Shown: piece after piece, positions 27,534 to 34,947 of the stretch
Layout of the letters: each line of letters begins with the position of its first letter
Numbering within the stretch: the stretch's first letter is position 1
Source of the DNA: Planotetraspora phitsanulokensis
Lineage (GTDB): Bacteria > Actinomycetota > Actinomycetes > Streptosporangiales > Streptosporangiaceae
Assembly (NCBI RefSeq): GCF_016863295.1
Contig: NZ_BOOP01000004.1
Span: 372,001 to 436,000 of the forward strand
Length of the DNA stretch: 64,000 nucleotides
Direction: 5' to 3'
Notes under the pieces: model-generated
The model's input: the letters and a program-made list of their open reading frames with translations, nothing else
What the model was told of the DNA's origin: nothing
Database searches by the model: none
Made by a program: the position numbers and the translations under genes

Positions 27534-28121
27534 TCAGGAGCCCTTCGGGCGTGCCCGCACGTGCAGCCGCTCCCCCTGCGGGCCGAACAGCATGAGGACC
27601 TCCACCGGCCGGGGCCCGGCGTTCGCGAACGCGTGTGGCGTGCGGGTGTCGAACTCGGCGACCTCCCCCGCGGTGAGGACGAGGTCGTGCTCGCCCAGGA
27701 ACAGCCGCAGCCGGCCCGAGAGCACGTAGAGCCACTCGTAGCCTTCGTGGGTCTTCAGCTCCGGGTCGGCGCACTCCGCCGGTCCCGGGGGGATGATCGC
27801 CTTGTAGGCCTGCGGGCCGCCGAAGTGGCGGGTCAGCGGCACGAAGGTCCTGCCGCTCCGGGTGAAGGGACGCATGTGGACGCGGGGGTCCCCGGTCACC
27901 GGCGCGCCGACCAGCTCGTCCAGTTGCACGCCGTACGCCTTGGCCAGGGGCAGCAACAGTTCCAGCGTCGGCTTGCGCTGCCCGGACTCCAGGCGGGAGA
28001 GCGTGCTGAGCGAGATGCCGGTCGCCTCGCTCAGCTGGGCCAGGGTGGTGTCCCGCTCCCGCCGCAGGGCGCGCAGCCTCGGGCCGACGGCGGTCAGCAC
28101 GCTCGCGAGATCGTCTGCCAT
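27534..28121 (-). CDS. XRE family transcriptional regulator with cupin domain
   Basis: A 195-residue regulator. The N-terminal helix-turn-helix is VGPRLRALRRERDTTLAQLSE, then GISLSTLSRLESGQRKPTLE. The C-terminal cupin (about residues 95-190) has THEGYEWLYVLSGRLRLFLGE and FDTRTPHAFANAGPRPVEVL, the small-molecule or metal pocket. I start at ATG 28121, where TTGACA-18-GCAAAT-6-ATG predicts a leaderless transcript. A palindrome lies in the spacer, suggesting autoregulation. It is divergent from a SAM methyltransferase, its most likely target; such XRE-cupin proteins sense a small ligand not identifiable here. Confidence 0.9.
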   Translation of the reverse strand: MADDLASVLTAVGPRLRALRRERDTTLAQLSEATGISLSTLSRLESGQRKPTLELLLPLAKAYGVQLDELVGAPVTGDPRVHMRPFTRSGRTFVPLTRHFGGPQAYKAIIPPGPAECADPELKTHEGYEWLYVLSGRLRLFLGEHDLVLTAGEVAEFDTRTPHAFANAGPRPVEVLMLFGPQGERLHVRARPKGS

Positions 28122-28157
28122 GCCTCTATTTGCCGGTCTGGCAACGAAGTTTGTCAA
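28122..28157 (-). promoter_or_regulatory. XRE regulator promoter with spacer palindrome
   Basis: Reading leftward, TTGACA (28157-28152), 18 bp, GCAAAT (28133-28128), then 6 nt to ATG 28121. TTGCC-GGTCT-GGCAA (28130-28144) is an inverted repeat covering the -10 and half of the spacer. The -10 is weak (3 of 6), but the geometry is identical to the ArsR promoter at 7252-7281. Confidence 0.55.
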
Positions 28158-28220
28158 CCACCGTCGTACGGCTGCAGCATGCGTACTCATCGACCACGAC
28201 ACACAGGAGGACGGACGGCG

Positions 28221-28853
28221 ATGACCGAGGACACCATGTCGAGCGAAGAGTTCTGGGATACCCGCTACGGCGGCTCCGGCCGGATCTGGAGCGGGAATCC
28301 CAACGTCATCCTGGTCCGTGAGGTCACCGGTCTCGAACCGGGCAGCGCCCTGGACCTGGGATGCGGCGAGGGAGCCGACGCGATCTGGCTCGCCCGGCAG
28401 GGCTGGCGCGTGACGGCCACGGACATATCCCTCGTCGCCCTCGACCGTGCCGCCCTGCAGGCGGAGGCCGAGGGGGTCGCCGACCTGGTCGACTGGCGGC
28501 ACCACGACCTCGGCGTGTCCTTCCCCGACGGGGAGTTCGATCTCGTCTCGGCCCATTTCCTGCATTCGCCCATGGAGATGCCGCGGGAGCAAATCCTGCG
28601 GAGCGCCGCCGCGGCCGTCGCGCCCGGCGGCACGCTGCTGATCGTGGGGCACGCGGGGCCCGCCCCCTGGGACCACGACCACGCCCACATGGTGCTGCCG
28701 ACGCCGGAAGAGGTCCTGGAATCCCTCCGGCTCCCGGACGGCAGGTGGGAGGTCCTGCTCTGCGAGGAACACGAGCGGCTGCAGACCGCCCCCGACGGGA
28801 CCCTCGCCACGCGGACGGACAACGTGCTCAAGGTCCGGCGCCTGAGCGAATGA
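28221..28853 (+). CDS. Class I SAM-dependent methyltransferase
   Basis: A 210-residue methyltransferase. SEEFWDTRYGGSGRIWSGNPN is the typical opening of the TehB-like actinobacterial group; the SAM site is ALDLGCGEGADAIWLARQGW and TATDISLVAL (about residues 44-75), with DLVSAHFLHSP and VAPGGTLLIVGH later. The ATG has GGAGG 10 nt upstream; a second ATG 15 nt later is possible. It is divergent from the XRE-cupin regulator. The substrate is unknown; related proteins methylate small molecules or toxic anions. Confidence 0.88.
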   Translation: MTEDTMSSEEFWDTRYGGSGRIWSGNPNVILVREVTGLEPGSALDLGCGEGADAIWLARQGWRVTATDISLVALDRAALQAEAEGVADLVDWRHHDLGVSFPDGEFDLVSAHFLHSPMEMPREQILRSAAAAVAPGGTLLIVGHAGPAPWDHDHAHMVLPTPEEVLESLRLPDGRWEVLLCEEHERLQTAPDGTLATRTDNVLKVRRLSE

Positions 28854-29077
28854 GCCCGGCCCCCGCCGAGCAGACCGATGAGCGCCGCGGTTGGTGACCC
28901 GGCCACGAACGCGCCGCCGCCCGGAGGAGCATGCGGATGACTCCGCCTGGGCGGGGGCGCGATAGGCGACCGTCGCCGCCATACGCGCGGGCTACCCGGT
29001 CCAGATCGACGACGGTGCGCGTGACTGACATCGCGGCGATCTTCTACAGTGGCCTGCGGCAGGGAGGGAGGCGCGTG

Positions 29078-29251
29078 ATGACGCTCGCGGACCGGGCCGC
29101 CGCAGGCCGAGACGACCCCCCGTGTGCCGAGCGGCTTCCACGCCTGCCGAGTCCGGGCCGACCGGCTTCGCCCGGCCGGACGACCTCGATGCCGGACACC
29201 TGCGTATTCACCCTGTCGCCGAGCCTGGCCGTCCTGGAGCGTGTCGTGTGA
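29078..29251 (+). CDS. Possible small ORF coupled to the LLM gene
   Basis: The gap 28854-29247 has no obvious gene except this 57-codon frame. Its ATG (and a GTG one codon earlier) follows GGGAGGGAGG, one of the best ribosome sites in the window, and its TGA (29249-29251) overlaps the LLM start GTG at 29248. The product (MTLADRAAAGRDDPP...; two Cys) resembles nothing I know and is rich in Pro and Arg. It could be a leader peptide giving translational coupling, or chance. The rest of the gap holds nothing I recognise. Confidence 0.3.
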   Translation: MTLADRAAAGRDDPPCAERLPRLPSPGRPASPGRTTSMPDTCVFTLSPSLAVLERVV

Positions 29252-30225
29252 CGATCCCCCGTCTGTCCGTGTCCCTGGGTTACTGGCAGGACCGCCCTCC
29301 GGAGGAGGCGCTGCTCACCGCCGAGATCGCCGACCGCCTCGGGTACGGCGAGCTGTGGATCGGTGAGATGGCGACGTACGACGCGTTCGCCCTGGCCACC
29401 CGGGTCGCCGGCGTCACCGGGGAGATCGCGCTGACGCTCGGTCCGCTCCCCGTGTCCGTACGTGACCCGATGACCATCGCCCGCGGCGCGGCCTCGGTGA
29501 CCGGCCTCACCGGGAGGCGGATCAGCGTCGCCATCGGCACCTCCAGCGACGTCGTCGTCGCCGACTGGCACGGCCGTGACCGGAGCCGGGCGGGAACGGC
29601 ACTGCGGGAGTCCGCGGTGGCGCTGCGCCAACTACTCGACGGGCACAAGACCACGCTCGAGGGCGAGGTGGTGCGGACCCGCGGGTATCGCCTGCGGCTG
29701 CCCGCCCCGCAGTCCGAGCTCACCGTCGCCGCGTTCGGCCCGTCCGCCGTGCGCACCGCGGCGCTCCACGCCGACCGGATGGTGCTGAATCTCATCACGC
29801 CGCAGTCCGCGGCGGCGCTCGTCGACCGGATGCGGGACGAGGCCGAGCGCGCGGACCGTACCGTGCCGAGAGTGGCCGCCTGGGTCACCGCGGCCGTCGA
29901 CCCTTCAGACGCCGCGATCGAACAGATCCGCCGGGCCGTCGTCGGCTATCTCGCCGCTCCCGGCTACGGCGAGATGTTCGACGAGGCGGGCTTCGGCGAC
30001 CTGGTGCGGTTCGCCAGGACCCGGCCGCACCCGCGCGACCTGCTCGCCGCGATCCCGCAGGAACTGGTCGCGGCGGTCGGGCTCGTCGGAGACCGCGCCA
30101 CGGTGCGCTCCCGGCTCGCGGAGTACGCGGCCGCGGGCGTCGACGAGGTCGCGGTCGTGGCCGCCAGCGTCCCCGACGACCCGGGCGGGGAGAGGACCCT
30201 GACGGCGCTGCGCGCTCTGGCGTGA
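29248..30225 (+). CDS. LLM class F420-dependent oxidoreductase
   Basis: A 325-residue luciferase-like TIM-barrel enzyme. RLSVSLGYWQDRPPEEALL, YGELWIGEMATYDAFALA and IALTLGPLPVSVRDPMTIAR match the Rv3093c-like F420 subgroup, which uses the deazaflavin F420 in place of FMN. Later blocks are GRRISVAIGTSSDVVVADWHG and ELTVAAFGPSAVRTAALHAD. The GTG at 29248 has GGAG 8 nt upstream and overlaps the stop of a small upstream frame. Substrate is unknown. It is convergent with a membrane protein gene. Confidence 0.87.
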   Translation: MTIPRLSVSLGYWQDRPPEEALLTAEIADRLGYGELWIGEMATYDAFALATRVAGVTGEIALTLGPLPVSVRDPMTIARGAASVTGLTGRRISVAIGTSSDVVVADWHGRDRSRAGTALRESAVALRQLLDGHKTTLEGEVVRTRGYRLRLPAPQSELTVAAFGPSAVRTAALHADRMVLNLITPQSAAALVDRMRDEAERADRTVPRVAAWVTAAVDPSDAAIEQIRRAVVGYLAAPGYGEMFDEAGFGDLVRFARTRPHPRDLLAAIPQELVAAVGLVGDRATVRSRLAEYAAAGVDEVAVVAASVPDDPGGERTLTALRALA

Positions 30226-30283
30226 CCCTGTCCGCATCACGGCGTCCGCATGACGCAGGTCCGGGACGCATGGTGTGGGCGTT

Positions 30284-31051
30284 TCATCCTTCAGGGTCAG
30301 ATATGAGCGGTCGGACAGCGGCGTCGTCACCGTGCGGTAGGCCGGACATGTGCTGGGTCCGCCCGAAGATGCCGCCGAGCAGGACGTATCCGAGCGCGTA
30401 CGGTGCGGCACCGACGATCTCGAAGAGCGATGTGATCATCGAATGCGGCCCGAAGCCGAACAGCGCCGCAGTGCCACCGAGCGCGTAGACCACGCCTCCG
30501 AATCCCAGCAGCAGACCGGTCCACCGCCGCCCGTACCGGTTGAGCAGAAGGGCGAGCAGCACGTACCCCAGAGGGAAGAGGACGTTGGCCGCCACCACGA
30601 TGATGCCGCCCTCGATGTCGAGATCCGCGGACGTGTGCACGATGTCGGGCGCGTACTTGGCCGCCACCGGGTTGTGGCCGCCGTCGAAGACGATGAGACC
30701 GAACCAGAACATGGTGCCGACCAGAGCGGTGTACAGCGCCACAAGTCCTCGCCGGCCGAACCCGCGCATGCCCAGAGCCAGGACACCGGCCAGGCAGGTC
30801 GCCTGCACCAGCAGGCTGATCGCCTCCATGGAATGCGTGAACGCGTACCACTCGGCGTGCGCCGCAATGGCGTGCCCGTCGCGCGCCGGGTGCAGTATGA
30901 CGGTGAGCAGGAACAGCGGCCCCCCGATCATCGCGGTCAGCTTCACCATCGTCCGTACATGCCGAGTGTCGTCCTCGGCATCGCCTTGACGAAGGCGGCC
31001 GCGGGGCGTCGTCGTCCCAGCGGCACCTTGCGCCGAGCGGTGGACAGTCAT
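30284..31051 (-). CDS. Multi-pass membrane protein of unknown function
   Basis: A 255-residue protein with a hydrophilic N-terminal tail of about 40 residues and then about seven hydrophobic segments (MVKLTAMIGGPLFLLTVILHP; SLLVQATCLAGVLALGM; ALYTALVGTMFWFGLIVFDGG; GIIVVAANVLFPLGYVLLALLL; LLLGFGGVVYALGGTAALFGF). I do not recognise a family. Charged motifs between helices include HPARDGHA and GGHNPVAAKYAPDIV. ATG 31051 has GAGGAG 8 nt upstream; longer in-frame starts lack one. It follows the drug exporter gene on the same strand after a short gap on the far side of 31133-31183. Confidence 0.7.
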   Translation of the reverse strand: MTVHRSAQGAAGTTTPRGRLRQGDAEDDTRHVRTMVKLTAMIGGPLFLLTVILHPARDGHAIAAHAEWYAFTHSMEAISLLVQATCLAGVLALGMRGFGRRGLVALYTALVGTMFWFGLIVFDGGHNPVAAKYAPDIVHTSADLDIEGGIIVVAANVLFPLGYVLLALLLNRYGRRWTGLLLGFGGVVYALGGTAALFGFGPHSMITSLFEIVGAAPYALGYVLLGGIFGRTQHMSGLPHGDDAAVRPLISDPEG

Positions 31052-31183
31052 CGTTGTTCTCCTCATCTGTTCGTTCGGACCGGTGTGCCGTCGATTCGCC
31101 TGCGTGCAGGTGGGCTCCGTCTTCACGCACACCGCTCATGGGCGTGGGCGGTCAGGTATGCGGTGCGCTGCTGACGCGTGGCA

Positions 31184-32617
31184 CTAGTGGGTGTGCGGAA
31201 TCGCACCGGCGGGTGCGACTCCTGCGGGCACGATGATTGCGGCCAGCACGGCGGCGGCCACGGCCGCGACAGCACTGACCGTGAAGGCATGAGTGACGCC
31301 GGACGTGCTGATGTCGCCGGTCACGCCGCCGACGGCGACGCTGGACAGGACGGCGACCCCGAGTGCGCCGCCGAGTTCGTGGAAGGTGTTCACGATTCCC
31401 GAGCGCGTGCCCGCCTCGTCGGGGGCGACCCCGCTCAGCGCCGCGGTGACCGCCGTGACCAGCGCGGCGCCGACACCGATCGACGCCACGCTGAGACCGG
31501 CGACCAGACCGAGCGGGCTGCCCGCAGCGGCCGCCAGCCCGGAACCGAGCGCGGCGACTGCCAACGAGCCGGCGGCGAGCACGCGCCCGTCGAGCTTCGT
31601 GACGGCCTGGCTGCCGCCATGGGCCCCGATGATCGTGCCGAGCGCGATCGGCAGGAAGGCCAGACCGGTCTCCGCGGCGCTGTAGCCGTGAAGACGCTGG
31701 AGATAGAACGACCCGAGGTAGAACGCGCCGACCAACAGGCCGGTGGCGACCAGCATCAGCATCACCCCGGCCACCACCGGACGACCGGTCAGCACCCGCA
31801 ACGGCATCAGCGGTGCGAAGGCCACGCGCTCGACCAGCACGAACACCCCGTACAGCAGAACCGCCACGGCCAACGGCACAAGCGTCGACACCGCGAGCCA
31901 ACCGTGTCCGCCGACGTTGACCAGCCCGTATATGGCGGCGCCGGTGGCGAGGGTGACCGAGAGCGCGCCGGCCGCATCCACCTGGACAGGTCCGGACCGG
32001 CGTCTCCACCTGGCGGGAATCACCAGGGGCGTCAGCGCCAGGACGATCAGCCCGGCCGGTACGTTGATGAAGAACACCCACCGCCAGCCCGGGCCAGACG
32101 TCAGCAGACCGCCGAGAATCACGCCCAAGGCTGAACCGGCACCGCCGATCGCCGCCCATATGCCCAGCGCCCTTGCCCGGTCCTTGCCGGCAAAGGTCGT
32201 GGTGACCATCGACAGCGCTGCCGGTGACATCAACGCCGCGCCGATGCCCTGCGCCGCACGACCGGCCAGCAGTATCGCCGCGTCGGCCGCGAGTCCGCTG
32301 ACCAACGACGCGACAACGAAGATCGCCAGACCGCTGAGGAGCACCCGGCGAGCACCGAACATGTCGGTAGCGCGGCCGCCGAGCAGCATGAGACCGCCGA
32401 AGACCAACGTGTACGTCGTCAGCACCCACGGCATGACCCCCCGGTGCAGCGCCAATTCGACGCCGATGTCGGGCAGCGCCACGTTCACGACGGTCACGTC
32501 GAGAACGAGCATGAACTGCGCGACGCTCAACAGCCCCAGCAGCCACCACCGCCGCACGTCAGGCGATTCGGTGTGGTCCTGGTCGTTGGAGGCCGACAAC
32601 GGTGACGTAGCCGCCAT
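31184..32617 (-). CDS. MFS drug exporter, DHA2 (EmrB/QacA) type
   Basis: A 477-residue major facilitator protein of the 14-helix DHA2 class. Motif A region GGRATDMFGARRVLLSGL; the D1 region LDVTVVNVALPDIGVEL; motif C region GGAGSALGVILGGLLTSGPGWRWVFFINVP. ATG 32617 has GAGGAGGGAG upstream. It is divergent from a TetR gene; a palindrome near its start (32682-32695) is a likely operator. This is the standard layout of a repressor-controlled efflux pump. Substrate is unknown. Confidence 0.92.
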   Translation of the reverse strand: MAATSPLSASNDQDHTESPDVRRWWLLGLLSVAQFMLVLDVTVVNVALPDIGVELALHRGVMPWVLTTYTLVFGGLMLLGGRATDMFGARRVLLSGLAIFVVASLVSGLAADAAILLAGRAAQGIGAALMSPAALSMVTTTFAGKDRARALGIWAAIGGAGSALGVILGGLLTSGPGWRWVFFINVPAGLIVLALTPLVIPARWRRRSGPVQVDAAGALSVTLATGAAIYGLVNVGGHGWLAVSTLVPLAVAVLLYGVFVLVERVAFAPLMPLRVLTGRPVVAGVMLMLVATGLLVGAFYLGSFYLQRLHGYSAAETGLAFLPIALGTIIGAHGGSQAVTKLDGRVLAAGSLAVAALGSGLAAAAGSPLGLVAGLSVASIGVGAALVTAVTAALSGVAPDEAGTRSGIVNTFHELGGALGVAVLSSVAVGGVTGDISTSGVTHAFTVSAVAAVAAAVLAAIIVPAGVAPAGAIPHTH

Positions 32618-32681
32618 GGCCTGCTCCCTCCTCTGTATCAACGGCCGCCGCATGCGCGATCGGCCTCTGCAGGGCTAACTT

Positions 32682-32695
32682 GAACATCTCTGTTC
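32682..32695. promoter_or_regulatory. Palindrome in MFS/TetR intergenic region
   Basis: GAACA-TCTC-TGTTC is a perfect 5-4-5 inverted repeat 65 bp upstream of the exporter gene, in the 283-bp gap shared with the divergent TetR gene. A second TGTTCGAGTTG-like half lies near 32858. It is a candidate TetR operator. The rest of the gap shows nothing recognisable. Confidence 0.45.
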
Positions 32696-32900
32696 GGGTT
32701 AAACGCTAGCATTAACTCGTACACCGTTGTTCCATTTACCTCAGGTCATGGCGAAGCAGTACGCGGCCACCGGGAGGGGCCGGGCATTTCTCGCACTCCT
32801 TCCACGCCGCCGTCCACGGGACGAGAGGGCGGGTGTCGCGAGGACAACATGAACTAGACTGTTCGAGTTGCTCGGCGACCTTCAGCTCACAGGAGTAGGG

Positions 32901-33554
32901 ATGGCAGCCACACCGCACGGCGCCGGCGGCAGGCCCAGGTCCGCGCAGCGCGCAGCGGCGCCGCTCATAGAGCGGCGGGCCGACGCCCGGCGCAACATCG
33001 CGTCCATCCTGGACGCGGCCGTGCTGCTTCTCTCCCGCGACGCCGACGCCAGCGTCGCCGACATCGCCAGGGCAGCCGGTGTCGGCCGGGTCACGCTCTA
33101 CGGGCACTTCAGCACCCGCGCAGACCTCGTCGACGCTGTGCTGACGCGCACCGTGGAGCAGGCCGACGCCACTCTCGACGCGACCGACACAGCCGGTGAC
33201 CCACGCCAGGCGCTGACCCGACTCGTCGGCGCCTCATGGCGGATCGTCCACCAGTTCCGGTCCGTGCTTCAGGCCGCCCAGCGCGAACTTCCCCCGGAAC
33301 GGATCCGCGCGGTCCACGACCGGATCCTGCGGCGCGTCCACACGATCATCGATCGCGGGCGACGCGCCGGCGTCTTCCGCGACGACCTCCCCGAGGAGTG
33401 GCTCGTCACAGCCGTGTTCAGCCTGATGCACGCCGCAGCCGAAGACAGCGCCGCGGGCAAGGTGGACACCGGCGATGCGGCGCGGATCATCGCGGCGACG
33501 CTGCTCGCAGCCCTCAGCGCGCCCGGTTCGACCGTGCCCACCGTGAATCTATAG
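32901..33554 (+). CDS. TetR/AcrR family transcriptional regulator
   Basis: A 217-residue repressor. After a basic N-terminal tail, RRNIASILDAAVLLLSRDAD and ASVADIARAAGVGRVTLYGHF form the TetR helix-turn-helix, followed by STRADLVDAVLTRT. The C-terminal ligand domain is all helical. AGGAG sits 5-9 nt before ATG 32901. Divergent from the DHA2 exporter, it most likely represses that gene and responds to its substrate. Confidence 0.9.
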   Translation: MAATPHGAGGRPRSAQRAAAPLIERRADARRNIASILDAAVLLLSRDADASVADIARAAGVGRVTLYGHFSTRADLVDAVLTRTVEQADATLDATDTAGDPRQALTRLVGASWRIVHQFRSVLQAAQRELPPERIRAVHDRILRRVHTIIDRGRRAGVFRDDLPEEWLVTAVFSLMHAAAEDSAAGKVDTGDAARIIAATLLAALSAPGSTVPTVNL

Positions 33555-33684
33555 CCGCCGAACGCGCGGGCCCGTTCTCACTGCACACCGCCGCCACGGC
33601 GCGCACGCGGGCAGGACGGTGTTGTGGACGAGGCCGGCGAGCGTGCTGCCCCGGCCGGGCCGGGGTGATGGTGTTCCTTCGGCA

Positions 33685-33780
33685 CTACTGCGGAGGCGGC
33701 GTGATCGCTGGAGTGACGAGGCCGGACTCGTAGGCGAAGACGATGAGTTGCGCGCGGTCGCGGGCGCGGTGCGCCCATGC
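33685..33780 (-). pseudogene. Relic: C-terminus of a NarL-type response regulator
   Basis: On the minus strand the codons ending at TAG 33685 read RARDRAQLIVFAYESGLVTP plus a short tail, the characteristic last helix and tail of LuxR/NarL response regulators. Upstream of it there is no helix-turn-helix or receiver domain in any frame, only about 100 bp of unrelated sequence. It is therefore a 3' fragment left after deletion. It lies in a 571-bp stretch (33555-34125) with no intact gene, bordered by a long palindrome at 33876-33901. Confidence 0.65.
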
Positions 33781-33875
33781 CGGCGCCCGCCGGTTTCCCC
33801 CTGCCGACCTTCTTCGCACATGCCCGGGCCGGCGACGATCACGCTGAGCGGCACGTCGGGAGGGAGACGTAGCTC

Positions 33876-33901
33876 ATTACTACATCCCTGGATGTAGTAA
33901 T
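33876..33901. promoter_or_regulatory. Perfect 12-bp palindrome (operator-like)
   Basis: ATTACTACATCC-CT-GGATGTAGTAAT is a perfect 12-bp inverted repeat with a 2-bp centre, AT-rich in a GC-rich setting. An ATG follows directly on the minus strand but leads to no real gene, so this appears to be an orphan operator in front of the deleted response regulator, about 100 bp upstream of its surviving 3' end. The TACTACA..TGTAGTA core resembles BlaI/MecI-type sites, but I cannot assign the regulator. Confidence 0.6.
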
Positions 33902-34125
33902 CCGCCTGCCTGCGCGCCCCCCACAGTAGCGGCAATGACATCCCCGGACTGACGACCGCAACCGCTTGCGGCCGACATCGTGACCATGGCACGGACCGCG
34001 CAGTTGGAGCGTCGGCCGGTGCCGTTCCCGCAAGTCGATACGACGTGATGGGCGCTTCGGCACCACCTGGGCAACCTGAGCTGACGTGCCGCGATCACAG
34101 CACCAACCTTGGAAGAGGGCGCGTT

Positions 34126-34758
34126 ATGAAGATCACGCTCTTCGGGGCGACCGGAGGCACCGGCGGTCAGGTAATCCGGCAGGCCTGCGACGCGGGCCAC
34201 GAGGTCACCGCGGTGGTGAGGGACCCGGCCCGGCTCACCGAGTCGCATCCCCGCCTGACGGTGCTGCAGGCCGACGTGATGGACCCCGCCGCGATCGGCC
34301 CGGCCGTCAACGGGCGTGACGCCGTGGTGTCAGCGCTCGGCTCCCGCGACGGGCGGGCACCGACCACCGTCTGCACCGACAGCATGACCAGCATCACCCA
34401 GGCCATGCACGCCGAAGGCGTGCGACGACTCGTCGTGATCAGCGCAGGCACCCTCACCACCGACGGCGACGGACCACTGACCCGCCTGATCCTCAAACCG
34501 ATGCTGGGCAACCTACTCAAGCACACCATCGCCGACAAGCGCCGGATGGAGGATGTCGTCCGCGCCAGTGATCTGGAGTGGACGATCGTACGTCCGCCGA
34601 TGCTCACCAACGGGCCCCGTACCGCTGCCTATCGCAGCGCCGTCGACCGCAACGTGCGCGGCGGAATGCGCATCTCGCGTGCCGATCTCGCCGACTGCGT
34701 CCTGCGTTGCCTGGCCGACCAAGGCCCGATCAATGCCGCGATCGCGATCGGCGACTGA
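34126..34758 (+). CDS. NAD(P)-binding protein, NmrA-like / atypical SDR
   Basis: A 210-residue Rossmann protein. MKITLFGATGGTGGQVIRQA is the NAD(P) site (GATGGTGG); VVRDPARLT, LQADVMDPAAI and GRDAVVSALGS follow, the standard pattern of atypical short-chain dehydrogenases related to flavin reductase/NmrA. No YxxxK pair in the classical position, so it may sense the cofactor or reduce flavins or quinones. ATG 34126 has GGAAGAGGG upstream. A methyltransferase relic and the MMPL gene follow on the same strand and may be co-transcribed. Confidence 0.87.
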   Translation: MKITLFGATGGTGGQVIRQACDAGHEVTAVVRDPARLTESHPRLTVLQADVMDPAAIGPAVNGRDAVVSALGSRDGRAPTTVCTDSMTSITQAMHAEGVRRLVVISAGTLTTDGDGPLTRLILKPMLGNLLKHTIADKRRMEDVVRASDLEWTIVRPPMLTNGPRTAAYRSAVDRNVRGGMRISRADLADCVLRCLADQGPINAAIAIGD

Positions 34759-34815
34759 CCGACGTCTGCACGCCGGCCCGGACCTGGTATCCGCACAGAC
34801 GAGACGGCTCCCACC

Positions 34816-34947
34816 ATGCCATCCATCGACGCCCTATCCAGCAATGTCATCAACACAGGAGACGCGATGCCGCCCATCGTCAACACCCATCAGGCCGAAG
34901 CCTGGAACGGATACGGAGGCCACCACCACGCGGCGGTGCGAGCATGA
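34816..34947 (+). pseudogene. Relic: N-terminus of a SAM methyltransferase, coupled to the MMPL start
   Basis: A 43-codon frame ends with MPPIVNTHQAEAWNGYGGHH, which is the usual opening of an actinobacterial class I methyltransferase (IVNT.QAEAWNGYEG.HWA). It then stops: its TGA (34945-34947) overlaps the ATG of the MMPL gene (34944). The SAM-binding part is missing altogether. The internal ATG at 34867 keeps AGGAG upstream. I read it as the stump of a deleted gene whose ribosome site now feeds the MMPL gene. Confidence 0.65.

Noticed and set aside
33549-33992. A 147-codon minus-strand gene
   Set aside because: Its product has no family features, while a different frame across the same bases reads a response regulator tail. 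The region looks like decayed DNA.
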